From Bradyrhizobium huanghuaihaiense (GTDB lineage Bacteria; Pseudomonadota; Alphaproteobacteria; Rhizobiales; Xanthobacteraceae), in NCBI RefSeq assembly GCF_007830635.1, contig NZ_VLLA01000003.1:372001-436000 (forward strand): 64,000 bases of DNA, read 5' to 3'. Position 1 is the stretch's first letter. Each line of letters starts with the position of its first letter. Positions 17,340 to 26,906 of the stretch are shown here, one piece after another. A model generated the notes under the pieces. The model saw nothing but the letters and a program-made list of their open reading frames with translations, searched no databases and was not told where the DNA came from. Made by a program: the position numbers and the translations under genes.

Positions 17340-17708
17340 TCTCTACCTTGTGCCGAAAGCCGCGAAGGCGTTTGGCCAAAGCCTGATGCTAAACAGTGAA
17401 TATCTCGCCGTGCTTGGTTTAGCATTGGTTGGGGCGATTGCCCAGAAGCATCAGAGTCGATGGGACCTGAAACTGGCGGAAGAAGCATGCACTCTCTTTC
17501 GTCTACAACGGGTCAATGGCGTCGCTCTGGCCCGCCGCCGTTCACGTCCGGTCTACTTGGGTGATCGGACTTGCTCAGGCTCGGTTGTCACTTCGCCGAC
17601 GGGCCAATAGGCGAAGTGCTGGGCTGCGGTCGGTTGCGTTAAGCTTATCCATCCAATTTGAGTATTCTCGACAGTGCCATCTACAGAGTTGCGTGAGAGA
17701 AGCTTGGG
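17340..17708. other. Intergenic region, no supported gene
   Basis: About 370 bp upstream of the small membrane protein. A 94-codon frame (17326-17610) overlaps the opposite-strand gene start and lacks coding character. No RNA or regulatory motif was recognised. Confidence 0.45.
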
Positions 17709-17987
17709 ATGTCCTGGATCATTGCGCTCGCCTCTTTCGGCTTTTACTGGTGGCTCACTAGGCGCGCGACGGACCGTGCGAAGGAACTCGCGCCAACCGG
17801 GCTGTTACGCTCTCCCCTTTATTGGTTGTCTAACGCTCTGGCGCTCGGTCTGTTAGCTCTTGTGATGTACATAGCCTACGTCCACCATCAATCGCCGGTT
17901 TCGCCCTTCGTCTGGTTCACCGTTTTTGCAGTCATTGTGGTCCTGCTTGTCATGCGGCGCGCTTTGAAGTGGCGTTATCCCGTCTGA
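17709..17987 (+). CDS. Small three-helix membrane protein
   Basis: Predicted 92-aa protein with hydrophobic helices at about residues 3-16, 38-60 and 66-82 and basic loops between them (RRATDRAK, RRALKWRYPV), as in inner-membrane proteins. A GAGAGAAG Shine-Dalgarno-like stretch precedes the ATG. Function unknown. Confidence 0.6.
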   Translation: MSWIIALASFGFYWWLTRRATDRAKELAPTGLLRSPLYWLSNALALGLLALVMYIAYVHHQSPVSPFVWFTVFAVIVVLLVMRRALKWRYPV

Positions 17988-18006
17988 ATGGCGCCGAGAT
18001 TTCCTC

Positions 18007-18294
18007 ATGGCTGCGTTCTTTACCGACGAGCAGATACAGGAAGCGATTGCGGCCTTGGAGAAGTACTCTCCCGGCATTTGGGAGACTATGAAGAAGATGG
18101 CATTGGTCACAGACCCTTCCACCGACGAACATGCAACAGAGCAAGCCGCCATCGTCCGCGCACTTACGGTGGTCTTGCCCAAGGTAACGTTCGTCGTGCA
18201 GGCCCAAAACCCATTCGAAGCCCAAAACCTGCTGCTGATAGACGTGCGCAAGACCATTTGGGCCGAAGTTGATGCCGCCAAGGGCAGTTCCTAG
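18007..18294 (+). CDS. Small helical protein of unknown function
   Basis: Predicted 95-aa soluble protein. The first 60 residues are amphipathic helix (FTDEQIQEAIAALEKYSPGIW). The C-terminal part alternates like beta strand (KVTFVVQAQNPF, NLLLIDVRKTIW). It lies 19 nt after the small membrane protein gene on the same strand and may be co-transcribed. No family recognised. Confidence 0.55.
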   Translation: MAAFFTDEQIQEAIAALEKYSPGIWETMKKMALVTDPSTDEHATEQAAIVRALTVVLPKVTFVVQAQNPFEAQNLLLIDVRKTIWAEVDAAKGSS

Positions 18295-18439
18295 AGCGCA
18301 ACTAAACGTCTGCTCAGGGTCAAAATGCGAAGAACTCAACGTGAGCAAATCCAGTCCACTATGCTCCGTTGAACGGACCTGAATGGGGCGCTACGTGGGC
18401 TTGTAGGTAATTCGGCTCTGGAAACGCGTGGGAATAGCG

Positions 18440-18781
18440 ATGACGATCCAGCCAGGCAATCTATTCGCGGATGTGGCGGATGTTTCGGCCGCCAACATAG
18501 GGGAAGAGACGTTCAGCGAAATCCTCGCGCGGCCTGGCTTGAAGATCGAGCGCATTGTATCGCAGGGGCAAACTAGTCCGCCGGGCTTCTGGTATGATCA
18601 GGCGTGGAACGAGTGGGTGATCGTGCTGAAAGGGCGCGCCACATTGCAGTTCGAACATGAGCTTGCCGCACGATCGCTGGGCGTGGGGGATTACGTCTTC
18701 ATCCCTGCAAGGAAACGCCATCGCGTCGAGTGGACGGAGCCGCAACAGCCAACGGTCTGGCTCGCTGTCCATTTCGAGTGA
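18440..18781 (+). CDS. Cupin domain protein
   Basis: Predicted 113-aa single-domain cupin. The first motif (SPPGFWYDQAWNEWVIVLKG) keeps the E of the metal site but has Y, D and Q around the usual His positions. The second motif is GDYVFIPARKRHRVEW, with a His. The start is taken at MTIQPGN (18440) rather than GTG 18428. Such stand-alone cupins bind small ligands or sugars; with partly replaced metal ligands it may be non-enzymatic. Confidence 0.75.
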   Translation: MTIQPGNLFADVADVSAANIGEETFSEILARPGLKIERIVSQGQTSPPGFWYDQAWNEWVIVLKGRATLQFEHELAARSLGVGDYVFIPARKRHRVEWTEPQQPTVWLAVHFE

Positions 18782-18956
18782 GCGCTTGTCGCAATCGGTG
18801 GGGAGATCGACCAGCCTATTGGTCCGCATCCGCGCCACCGTGATGCACCTCCGTGGATGAGGACCGCTTCGGGCCACAAGCGGTAAGACTCAGATCGAGC
18901 ATATGATTTCTGCTTCGACCCAAAGCCCGACATCTGCGCGTTAGTCGGCACACGTC

Positions 18957-19856
18957 CTAGTCCCGACCCTTCTGCGCCCGATACAGGCTCGGCGTCGTCC
19001 CGACCGCCTTGCGGAAGGCGCGGTTGAAATTGGCCTGCGACGAAAATCCCGCGGCATAGGCGATGTCGACCAGCGGACGGTCGCTGGTGGACAGCAGCCG
19101 CTTGGCGAGATCCAGACGCTGACGGCTGACATATTCATGCGGCGCAGCTCCGGTCGCGGCCTTGAAGCTGCGGGAGAAATGCGCCGGGCTCATGCACGCC
19201 ACCGATGCCAGATCCTTCACCGTGACATCTTGCTCGACGGACGCGTCGATGAACTCGGTCACGCGCGACAGGCGCCTGGCGTCGAGCGGCTTCTGGACGG
19301 CATAGGACTGCTTCAGCCGGACTGACGTGGCCGCATAGCTGTGCACCAGATGGGCCGACAAGGCGCGTCCAAGGCTCTCGACCAGGAGGCGGCCGGTCGA
19401 TGTCTCCTGCTCGAGCTCGGCAAGGATCCGTTCCGCGACGTGCTCGATGAAGCTGTCCCGGTCGATACTCTCGTAGCGGATGGACATTCCCGACGGATCG
19501 ATGTCGAGATCCCTGAGCATGGTGTCGTCGAACGGCTGTCCGGGAAGGAAGATATGCAGGCATTCCTGCATCTGGTTCTCGACGCGGATGAAATCCTCGC
19601 GAATGCCCGCCGGACAAAGCCACACGGTGCCTCTCCTGCCGAAGGTGCGCTGCCGCATGCCCGCGCCTTCCCGGTCAACGACGGAGTTGCCGCGCAGCAG
19701 GATCGCGATCTCGGTGTCGCGCGGCAATTGCGGCGGCAGATCGCCCGGCTCATGGCTCCAGCGCTCGGCAAGGAGATGCCCCCACCGCCGGTCATTGGAC
19801 GTCTGAAGCATTCTGCCGGTAACATATTTATCGACAGAGTTGCCAAGCATACCCAT
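18957..19856 (-). CDS. AraC/XylS family transcriptional regulator
   Basis: Predicted 299-aa regulator starting MGMLGNS at 19856, with GGAG about 7-8 nt upstream. The N-terminal 190 residues form a ligand- or cupin-like sensing domain. The C-terminal 100 residues carry the two HTH motifs (VKDLASVACMSPAHFSRSFK and LVDIAYAAGFSSQANFNRAFR) of AraC-class activators. It is divergent from the molybdopterin oxidoreductase operon and is its probable regulator. The inducer is unknown. Confidence 0.88.
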   Translation of the reverse strand: MGMLGNSVDKYVTGRMLQTSNDRRWGHLLAERWSHEPGDLPPQLPRDTEIAILLRGNSVVDREGAGMRQRTFGRRGTVWLCPAGIREDFIRVENQMQECLHIFLPGQPFDDTMLRDLDIDPSGMSIRYESIDRDSFIEHVAERILAELEQETSTGRLLVESLGRALSAHLVHSYAATSVRLKQSYAVQKPLDARRLSRVTEFIDASVEQDVTVKDLASVACMSPAHFSRSFKAATGAAPHEYVSRQRLDLAKRLLSTSDRPLVDIAYAAGFSSQANFNRAFRKAVGTTPSLYRAQKGRD

Positions 19857-20049
19857 CGTGAATCTCCGCCAGATAGCGCGATGTGGGTAAAGAGGTATTG
19901 CCGGGTCCAGCAATTAGCATGCCAGACATCCGGCCGGCCGTCCACGGGCCGCGAGCAGTCCGGGACAACAACACCGCACATTTTGAAAAGCCAGACCGCA
20001 GCCCGCCGCCGCATTCTCGGCCGTCTTGAATCAGGAGACGGAGAGATCC

Positions 20050-22176
20050 ATGGCCCGGACCACGGTCATCGGCGCATGCCCCCACGATTGCCCGGACACC
20101 TGTTCCATCCTGACCACGGTCGAGGATGGCAAGGCGATTGCCGTCCGCGGCAATCCCGATCATCCGTTCACGCGTGGACGGCTCTGCGTCAAGGTCAACA
20201 ACTATGAGGAGCGCGTCTACAGCGACAAGCGCATCCTCCATCCGCTGAAGCGGGTCGGCCCAAAGGGCTCCAGGCAGTTTCAACGGATCTCCTGGGACGA
20301 AGCCATCGAGACCATCGCATCGCGCTGGAAATCCGTGATCGCCGAGCACGGGGCGCAGGCGATCCTGCCCTACAGCTATCTGGGCACGCAGGGCATCATC
20401 AACGGGCTCAACGTCGGCGATCCCCTCTTCAACAAGCTCGGCGCGACGGTGCTCGAGCGCACGTTCTGCGACTCTGCCTCGTGCACGGCCTACATGATGA
20501 CGATCGGGCACACGCCGGGCGTCGACCCCGAAAGCTTCGTGCATTCGAAATACATCATCCTGTGGGCCTGCAACACGCTGAGCACGAACTCGCATCACTG
20601 GCCGTTCATCGAGCAGGCGAAGAAGGCCGGCGCCAAGCTCGTGGTGATTGATCCCGTCCGCACCCGCACCGCGCGCCTCGCCGACTGGCACATTCCGATC
20701 CGGCCCGGCACCGACGCCGCGCTCGCGCTGGCGATGATCCACGTCATCATCAAGGAGAATCTGGTCGATCGCGACTACGTCGACAAATACACCGTCGGCT
20801 ATGACGAGCTGGCGGAACGGGCGTCGAGCTACACCCCCGAATTCGCGGCGGAGGAAACCGGCATTCCCGTCAGCGACATCATCAAGCTGGCCAGGGAATT
20901 CGCGACCACGCCGCCGGCCGTCGTGCGCATCGGCGTGGCGGTCGAACGTCATGCCGGCGGCGGCCAGACCGTGCGCGCGATCGCCTGTCTGCCGGGATTG
21001 ATCGGCGCCTGGAAGCATGTCGGTGGCGGCCTGCTCCAGCTTCCGATCTGGGCATTCCCGGTCCGATGGGACGTCTTGATGCGTCCCGATCTGCAGCCGG
21101 AGACGATGCGCGTCCTCAATTCGTGGCGCCTTGGAGCGGCGCTGACCGGCGAGCTCGGCTTCGATCCGCCGATCAAGGCGCTGTTCGTCTACAACGCCAA
21201 TCCGATGGCGATGGTGACCGAACAGGGCAAGCTCGAAAAGGGGTTGGAGCGCGAAGACCTCTTCACCGTCGTCAGCGAGCACTTCCTGACCGACACCGCC
21301 AGATATGCCGACATCGTCCTGCCCGCGACCACCCAGCTCGAGCAGAAGGACATCATGTTCTCCTGGGGACATCTTTACCTGTCCTACAACAACCAGGCGA
21401 TCGCGCCGCTCGGCGAAGCCGTCGCCAACACCGAGCTGTTCCGCCGCCTCGCGCGCGCAATGGGCGTCACGGATCCGTCCTTCTTCCGCAGCGACGACGA
21501 GATCATCGAGAACTCGCTGGACTGGACGAGCCCGGTGCTATCAGGCATCACGCTCGACGACGTCAAGACCAAGGGCTACGTGCGCCTCAACATGCCGGCG
21601 CCGGCCGACTGGGCTCCGCATCGCGAGGGCAATTTTCCAACCGCGTCCGGAAAGTGCGAGTTCAAGTCGACGATCGCCGGCGGCGGCAACTTCGTGGTGC
21701 CGCTGTTCCGCCAGGGCTACAACGGCGACCAGGATGGCGCGCCGGTCGATCCCCTGCCCCACTACATCCCACCGAACGAGAACGCGCGCACGGCGCCCGC
21801 GCTGGCAACGCGATATCCGCTCAGCCTGATCTCGCCGAAGAGCCACGCCTTCCTGAATTCCAACTACGGCAACCTGCCGGCCCAGACCGCGCAGGCCGGC
21901 GAGGAGCAGGCCGTGCTGCTCAACCCGGACGATGCGGCAAAGCGCGGGATCGTCGCGGGCGCCCCCATCCGCGTCTTCAACGATCGCGGCTCGTTCGAGG
22001 CGCTCGCCACCGTTTCGCCCGACATCATGCCGGGCGTCGTGGTGGCACCGTCCGGCTACTGGCAGCGCTCCAACCGCAAGGGCGCGACGGTTCACGTGCT
22101 GACGCCGCCCGCCTTCGCCGATCTCGGCCGCGCGCCGACATTCTCCGACATCCTCGTTCAGGTCAGCGGGGCCTGA
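20050..22176 (+). CDS. Molybdopterin-dependent oxidoreductase (DMSO reductase superfamily)
   Basis: Predicted 708-aa cytosolic enzyme without a Tat signal. An N-terminal 4Fe-4S site is formed by C10, C14, C18 and C46. The molybdopterin domains follow (RISWDEAIETIASRW, DPVRTRTARLADW, PATTQLEQKD), and the C-terminal dinucleotide-binding domain has LLNPDDAAKRGI. The segment FCDSASCTAY is near the expected metal-ligand region; I cannot assign the ligand. The start at 20050 follows GGAGACGG. It heads an operon with a ferredoxin and an FprA-type reductase, suggesting electrons pass between NADPH, flavin, ferredoxin and the Mo centre. The substrate is unknown. Confidence 0.88.
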   Translation: MARTTVIGACPHDCPDTCSILTTVEDGKAIAVRGNPDHPFTRGRLCVKVNNYEERVYSDKRILHPLKRVGPKGSRQFQRISWDEAIETIASRWKSVIAEHGAQAILPYSYLGTQGIINGLNVGDPLFNKLGATVLERTFCDSASCTAYMMTIGHTPGVDPESFVHSKYIILWACNTLSTNSHHWPFIEQAKKAGAKLVVIDPVRTRTARLADWHIPIRPGTDAALALAMIHVIIKENLVDRDYVDKYTVGYDELAERASSYTPEFAAEETGIPVSDIIKLAREFATTPPAVVRIGVAVERHAGGGQTVRAIACLPGLIGAWKHVGGGLLQLPIWAFPVRWDVLMRPDLQPETMRVLNSWRLGAALTGELGFDPPIKALFVYNANPMAMVTEQGKLEKGLEREDLFTVVSEHFLTDTARYADIVLPATTQLEQKDIMFSWGHLYLSYNNQAIAPLGEAVANTELFRRLARAMGVTDPSFFRSDDEIIENSLDWTSPVLSGITLDDVKTKGYVRLNMPAPADWAPHREGNFPTASGKCEFKSTIAGGGNFVVPLFRQGYNGDQDGAPVDPLPHYIPPNENARTAPALATRYPLSLISPKSHAFLNSNYGNLPAQTAQAGEEQAVLLNPDDAAKRGIVAGAPIRVFNDRGSFEALATVSPDIMPGVVVAPSGYWQRSNRKGATVHVLTPPAFADLGRAPTFSDILVQVSGA

Positions 22177-22178
22177 CG

Positions 22179-22484
22179 ATGACATATGTGGTCACCGACA
22201 ATTGCCGCGGCTGCCGATACACCGAATGCGTCACGGTCTGCCCGGTGGAGTGCTTTCACGTCGACGACGCCATGACCTATATCGATCCTGAAAACTGCAT
22301 CGACTGCGGCGGCTGCGCACCGGCCTGCCCGGTCGGTGCGATCGAGCCGGACTATCGCCTGGCCGCCGACAAGAAGTTCTGGATCGACGTCAACCGGAAA
22401 CGCGCGGCTGAGACTCCGGTGCTGAGCGCACGTCTGGCGCCGCTGCCGGGCGCCGACGCGCGCAAGCTGGCACTGGGCCGATGA
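22179..22484 (+). CDS. Seven-iron-type ferredoxin
   Basis: Predicted 101-aa ferredoxin. The first cluster motif is CRGCRYTECVTVCPVECF and the second is CIDCGGCAPACPVGAI, the arrangement of 3Fe-4S/4Fe-4S FdxA-like proteins. It starts 2 nt after the oxidoreductase stop and its own stop overlaps the next ATG (ATGA), so it is tightly coupled to both. It most likely shuttles electrons between the FprA-like protein and the molybdoenzyme. Confidence 0.88.
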   Translation: MTYVVTDNCRGCRYTECVTVCPVECFHVDDAMTYIDPENCIDCGGCAPACPVGAIEPDYRLAADKKFWIDVNRKRAAETPVLSARLAPLPGADARKLALGR

Positions 22485-23797
22485 CGGCTTCTGCTGCGAA
22501 CGAACCCCGCATCGCCGTCGTCGGCAGCGGACCGAGCGGCTTCTACACGACCGAGGCCCTGTTGCGCTCGGGCGCAGCCGTGACCGTCGACATGTTCGAA
22601 CGGCTTCCGGTGCCGTATGGGCTGGTGCGGTTCGGCGTTGCCCCCGATCATCCGAAGCTCAAGCAGGTCACGATGGCCTTCGACAGGATCGCCGCCATGC
22701 CCGGATTCCGGTTCATCGGCGGCATCAAGGTCGGAGACGACGTCACGATCGACGAGCTCCGCGAGGCCTATGACGCCGTTGTCCTCGCGACGGGCGCCGA
22801 ACTGAGCAGGCCTCTCGGCATTTCGGGCGAAGCTCTGCCCGGGAGCCACAGCGCAGGTGATTTCGTCGCGTGGTACAACGGTCACCCGGAATTCCGCGAC
22901 CTCCAGTTCGATCTCGACCATGAGGCTGCGATCGTCATCGGTCATGGCAATGTCGCGCTCGACGTCGCACGCATTCTCGCCAAGACGGCCGACGAGCTGC
23001 GCCAGACCGACATCGCGCACCATGCGCTCGAGGTTCTGGCGGAGAGCCGGATTCGGGAGATCTCCATCGTCGGCCGCGGTGGGCCGGCCCAGGCGAAATT
23101 CAGCGCGAAGGAATTGCGCGACTTCCTCGAACTCGGCGCGTGCGTCACGGCTGTCGACGGCCGCGACGTCGCGCCGGCCGAATTCGAACCGCAGAATCCC
23201 GGAGATCCGGAGCTGATCGAAAAGTTGTCGCTGCTGCGCGGCTTCTCGCAGCATGCCGTGACCAAGCCGCGGCGCTGTCTCGTTCGCTTTGGCCTGTCGC
23301 CCCTCGCGATCAAGGGTCGCGGCCGGGTCGAAACGGTCTCATTCAGGCAGCGGTCAGGCGCCGTCGAGGACATTGCTTGCGGCCTCGTCTTCAGCAGCGT
23401 CGGCAGACGAACGACGCCTGTCGCCGGCGTTCCCTACGATGACGATCGCGGCGTCCATGCCAACATGGATGGACGCGTCGCGAACGGTGGTTCGGTGATC
23501 GAGGGGCTCTATGTCTGCGGATGGAGCAAGCGCGGACCGAATGGCACGATCGGCACCAATCGCGGCTGCGGGATCGCCACCGCAGAGGCCGTCCTGGCCG
23601 ATCTCGTCCACCCGCGGACGCGTTCGGACACGCCCGAGGCATTGCTTTCGCGCCTGGTCAACCGCGTCGCACGGATCGTGAGCTATCCGGACTGGGGCAC
23701 GATCGACGCCGCCGAGAAACGCCGGGGAGCCGCGCTCGGCAAGCCCCGGGAGAAATTCGTCACGATCCCCGACATGCTCGCAGCGGTGGGCGCGTGA
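22481..23797 (+). CDS. FprA-type ferredoxin-NADP+ reductase (adrenodoxin reductase family)
   Basis: Predicted 438-aa FAD enzyme. It has the FAD-binding Rossmann motif VVGSGPSGFYTTEAL (residues about 13-27), the family segment MFERLPVPYGLVRFGVAPDHP, a second dinucleotide site IVIGHGNVALDVARIL for NADPH, and the C-terminal CGWSKRGPNGTIGTN. It overlaps the ferredoxin gene by 4 nt, the natural redox partner. The three-gene set forms a self-contained NADPH or ferredoxin linked molybdoenzyme system. Confidence 0.9.
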   Translation: MTASAANEPRIAVVGSGPSGFYTTEALLRSGAAVTVDMFERLPVPYGLVRFGVAPDHPKLKQVTMAFDRIAAMPGFRFIGGIKVGDDVTIDELREAYDAVVLATGAELSRPLGISGEALPGSHSAGDFVAWYNGHPEFRDLQFDLDHEAAIVIGHGNVALDVARILAKTADELRQTDIAHHALEVLAESRIREISIVGRGGPAQAKFSAKELRDFLELGACVTAVDGRDVAPAEFEPQNPGDPELIEKLSLLRGFSQHAVTKPRRCLVRFGLSPLAIKGRGRVETVSFRQRSGAVEDIACGLVFSSVGRRTTPVAGVPYDDDRGVHANMDGRVANGGSVIEGLYVCGWSKRGPNGTIGTNRGCGIATAEAVLADLVHPRTRSDTPEALLSRLVNRVARIVSYPDWGTIDAAEKRRGAALGKPREKFVTIPDMLAAVGA

Positions 23798-23861
23798 CGG
23801 AGAACCGTGCACGCGAAGCTAAACGGTGTCGTTGCGGGAGAGTGTGCCTCGATCTTCGTGC

Positions 23862-24029
23862 GTGCCCCGGACGCAGCGCAGCGTCTCTTCGACGGTGCGC
23901 TGCTGAGCCGGGGCCCAAGTCGCAGATGCGCTGCGTGGCTTCTGGGTCCCGGCTCTGCACTGCAACGCCGTAAGCGCGTTTACGCGCGTCTTCGACGCGC
24001 TATGGAGCGTTGCAGTGCGTCCGGGACAC
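23862..24029. repeat. Palindromic intergenic repeat element
   Basis: About 168 bp with nested inverted repeats. Outer arms are GTGCCCCGGACGCA (23862-23875) and TGCGTCCGGGACAC (24016-24029), with one mismatch. Inner arms are GCACTGCAACGC (23957-23968) and GCGTTGCAGTGC (24007-24018), a perfect match. Structures like this are dispersed in Bradyrhizobium genomes. It fills the gap between the FprA-like gene and the DUF3126 gene. Confidence 0.7.
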
Positions 24030-24089
24030 GAGAGGACGCGGCCTTATTGTCTGGCGAAGACTCTGCTTCGCCCGCAATAAGTGTGGCAC

Positions 24090-24308
24090 CTATTCCTGAT
24101 CGACGAGATCGTCCTCGAGGATCGCCATCTGGAACTGGAACGAGCGATCATCGTCCTCGTCGTCGACGAAGAGCACGCCGATGAATTCCTCGCCGATATA
24201 GACCTCGGCGGAATCATCCTTCTTCGGCCGCGGCACGACGCGGATCTTGGGATTGCCGAATACGCGCTTCAGATACGCGTCCAGCTTTCTGACTTCTTTG
24301 ACGTCCAC
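24090..24308 (-). CDS. DUF3126 family protein
   Basis: Predicted 72-aa protein with GTG start and GGAG 7 nt upstream. The sequence (VRKLDAYLKRVFGN, VVPRPKKDDSAEVYIGEEFIGVLFVDDEDDDRSFQFQMAIL) matches the small alphaproteobacterial DUF3126 family. It lies downstream of cysE on the same strand, a common arrangement in Rhizobiales. Function unknown. Confidence 0.85.
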   Translation of the reverse strand: MDVKEVRKLDAYLKRVFGNPKIRVVPRPKKDDSAEVYIGEEFIGVLFVDDEDDDRSFQFQMAILEDDLVDQE

Positions 24309-24399
24309 GGCAAGTCTCCGATCGAAATTGGTCGGCGGGTTTTAGGACGAGACGCGACGAACCGCCAGCATGAATTGCCAAAGAATTTGGGGACGGCAC

Positions 24400-24418
24400 G
24401 GGCCGGAGAATCCGGCCC
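24400..24418. terminator. GC-rich hairpin downstream of cysE
   Basis: GGGCCGG (24400-24406) pairs with CCGGCCC (24412-24418) around a 5-nt loop. It lies between cysE and the DUF3126 gene on the minus strand. There is no T-run, so it may stabilise or attenuate the transcript rather than end it. Confidence 0.4.
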
Positions 24419-24431
24419 TTAACTCGCGAGA

Positions 24432-25256
24432 TCAAAGCCCCATCGCGTTGATCATCTGATCCATGGTGCGCGACGGCTCGGCGCAGCCGGCTTCGCCGAC
24501 GATCTTGGCCGGCACGCCCGCGACCGTGACGTTGTGCGGCACCGGCTTGACCACGACCGAGCCCGCTGCGATGCGCGCGCAATGGCCGATCTCGATGTTG
24601 CCGAGAATTTTTGCACCCGCGCCGATCAGCACGCCGTGGCGAATCTTGGGATGGCGGTCCTCGTTCTCCTTGCCGGTGCCGCCGAGCGTGACGCCGTGCA
24701 GGATCGAGACGTCGTCCTCGATGACAGCCGTCTCGCCGCAGACGAAGCCGGTGGCGTGATCGAGGAAGATGCCGCGGCCGATGCGCGCGGCCGGATTGAT
24801 GTCGGTCTGGAACACCGCCGAGGCGCGGCTCTGGAGATAATACGCAAAGTCCTTGCGGCCCTTCAGCCAGAGCCAGTGTGCGAGGCGATGGGTCTGGATG
24901 GCGTGGAAGCCCTTGAAGTAGAGCAAGGGATCGATGAAGCGCGAGGTGGCGGGGTCGCGATCGTAGACGGCGACGAGATCGGCGCGGAAGGCGTTGCCGA
25001 GATCGGGATCGTCGCGCAGCGCCTCGTCATAGGTCTGGCGCACGAGATCGCCCGACAGCGCGGAGTGATCGAGCCGGTCGGCGAGACGGTGGATCACCGA
25101 ATCCTCGAGACGGCTGTGATGCAGCACCGTCGAGTAGATGAAGGTCGCAAGCTCGGGTTCGCGATGGACGATGTCCTCCGCTTCGCCCCGGATCCGGTCC
25201 CAGATCGGATCGAGCGATGCGAGCTTTCCTCCCGGATTGACCTGATGCACTGCCAT
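24432..25256 (-). CDS. cysE: Serine O-acetyltransferase
   Basis: Predicted 274-aa cytosolic enzyme that acetylates serine in the first step of cysteine synthesis. The N-terminal helical domain (DPIWDRIRGEAEDIVHREPELATFIYSTVLHH) and the C-terminal left-handed beta-helix (INPAARIGRGIFLDHATG, HGVTLGGTGKENEDRHP, GAGAKILGNIEIG) are complete. The start at 25256 (MAVHQVNP) is the usual one; 44 further upstream codons are open but atypical. The tail after AGVPAKIVG is longer than in E. coli. Confidence 0.93.
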   Translation of the reverse strand: MAVHQVNPGGKLASLDPIWDRIRGEAEDIVHREPELATFIYSTVLHHSRLEDSVIHRLADRLDHSALSGDLVRQTYDEALRDDPDLGNAFRADLVAVYDRDPATSRFIDPLLYFKGFHAIQTHRLAHWLWLKGRKDFAYYLQSRASAVFQTDINPAARIGRGIFLDHATGFVCGETAVIEDDVSILHGVTLGGTGKENEDRHPKIRHGVLIGAGAKILGNIEIGHCARIAAGSVVVKPVPHNVTVAGVPAKIVGEAGCAEPSRTMDQMINAMGL

Positions 25257-25532
25257 GGGATTTGCTCTTTCGAATTGGCTCGTTTTGCGGGCTCTATAGC
25301 ACAGTCTAGACGACAAAGTCCTGACCGGCTTGCCTGAGAGTGAACAGCACCTTGCCCCGCGAAAGCATGCCAACGCCTTGAAACACAACGATTTATTCTG
25401 GCGCCCCCAGGCGACAAGGTTGGCTCAAAGTGGTCAGGGTTTTGCCAAATTCAAGCCGGGGCGCGTCAAACTATTGGTGAATTCTCTCCCAAGCCTTATT
25501 GCGGGCAGGGTCCGGACGACGACGGAGCGGTT

Positions 25533-26906
25533 TTGAGCATCACCACCGAACAATTGCGCGTAGGCGCCGCGGGATCGCTTTGGCTGCGGCTGGCGGCCGT
25601 CACCCTGCCCCTCCTGATGATCGCGCCGGCGTTCTGGAACGGCTATCCGCTGTTGCAATGGGATACCGGCGGCTATCTGGCGCGCTGGTACGAAGGCTAT
25701 CTCGTCCCCAGCCGGTCCACCGTGTTCGGCCTCTATCTGCACTATGGCGAAGGCTTCGGCTTCTGGATCAACCTCGCGGTCCAGTCGCTGGCGGCGCTGT
25801 GGCTGTTGCAACTCACCTTGCGCGTGCTCGGCTTGATGCAGACGTCCCGCTTCGTCGCGATCAGCCTGCTCCTGATGGTGTCGACGGCGCTGCCCTGGCT
25901 CGCCAGCATGCTGCTCACGGACATCTTCGCCGGGCTCTCGATCCTGTCGCTGTTTCTGCTGGTCATCGGCGGGAAACGGACATCGACGCTCGAAAAGATC
26001 TCGCTGTTCGGCTTCACCGCCTTTGCCGCCGCAACCCACAGCGCCACGCTCGGCGTGCTGCTCGGCCTCTGCGCCGCGGGCTGGATGGTGCGGCCGTTCG
26101 TGGGCCGCAGTCTTCCGCGCGCAGGACTGGCGCAGGCGAGCATGACCATCGTCGCCGGCGGCCTGATGCTGGTGTCGGCGAACCACGCGCTGTCGGGGAA
26201 ATGGGCCTGGACGCCCGGCGGCTACGGCGTCGCCTTCGGCCGCATGATGCAGGACGGCATCGTCACGCGGTTTCTCAACGACCATTGCCCGCGTGAAAAC
26301 TTCAAGCTCTGCCCCTATCGCAACCAATTGCCGGCGACCGCCGACGAGTTCCTGTGGGGCAAGAGCATGTTCAACACGCTCGGCCGTTTCGAAGGCATGA
26401 ACGAGGAGATGGGCTACATCGTCGTGCATTCGCTCACCGACTATCCGGCCTGGCAGGCCGGCGCGGCCTTGCGCGCGATGGGCCAGCAATTGCTGCATGT
26501 GGCGACCGGCGAAGGCACCAATGGCTGGATCCCGCACACCTATGGGATCATCGAGCGCTACATCCCCGCGCAGGTCGCGCCGATGCGCGCCGCGCGCCAG
26601 CAGCACTGGAGCGTCGATTTCGACTACATCAACTGGCTGCATGTGCCCGTCGCGCTGGCCTCGATGCTGGCGCTGGTCGTACTGCTCGCGCATGGGCTCG
26701 CGAACCGCCGGCTCGACGACCTGACGCTGCTGGCGGGGACCGTCACGCTGGCGCTGCTCGGCAACGCCTTCATCTGCGCCGTCATCTCCGGCCCGCACGA
26801 TCGCTACGGCGCGCGGATGGCCTGGGTCGCGACCTTCGTGGTGCTGATGGCCCTGTCGCGTCGCTTGGGCCCCGAGCCGGCGGACGAACCCTCAGCCGCG
26901 GCGTGA
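25533..26906 (+). CDS. Polytopic membrane protein of unknown function
   Basis: Predicted 457-aa inner-membrane protein with about nine to eleven hydrophobic helices. It opens with a TTG start preceded by GGAG. A large hydrophilic loop (about residues 225-365) contains DHCPRENFKLCPYRNQLP and PHTYGIIERYIPAQVAP. The overall look is that of membrane glycosyltransferase-C-like or lipid-carrier proteins, but no catalytic motif could be placed. It overlaps the end of the convergent hydrolase gene by 15 nt. Confidence 0.75.
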   Translation: MSITTEQLRVGAAGSLWLRLAAVTLPLLMIAPAFWNGYPLLQWDTGGYLARWYEGYLVPSRSTVFGLYLHYGEGFGFWINLAVQSLAALWLLQLTLRVLGLMQTSRFVAISLLLMVSTALPWLASMLLTDIFAGLSILSLFLLVIGGKRTSTLEKISLFGFTAFAAATHSATLGVLLGLCAAGWMVRPFVGRSLPRAGLAQASMTIVAGGLMLVSANHALSGKWAWTPGGYGVAFGRMMQDGIVTRFLNDHCPRENFKLCPYRNQLPATADEFLWGKSMFNTLGRFEGMNEEMGYIVVHSLTDYPAWQAGAALRAMGQQLLHVATGEGTNGWIPHTYGIIERYIPAQVAPMRAARQQHWSVDFDYINWLHVPVALASMLALVVLLAHGLANRRLDDLTLLAGTVTLALLGNAFICAVISGPHDRYGARMAWVATFVVLMALSRRLGPEPADEPSAAA

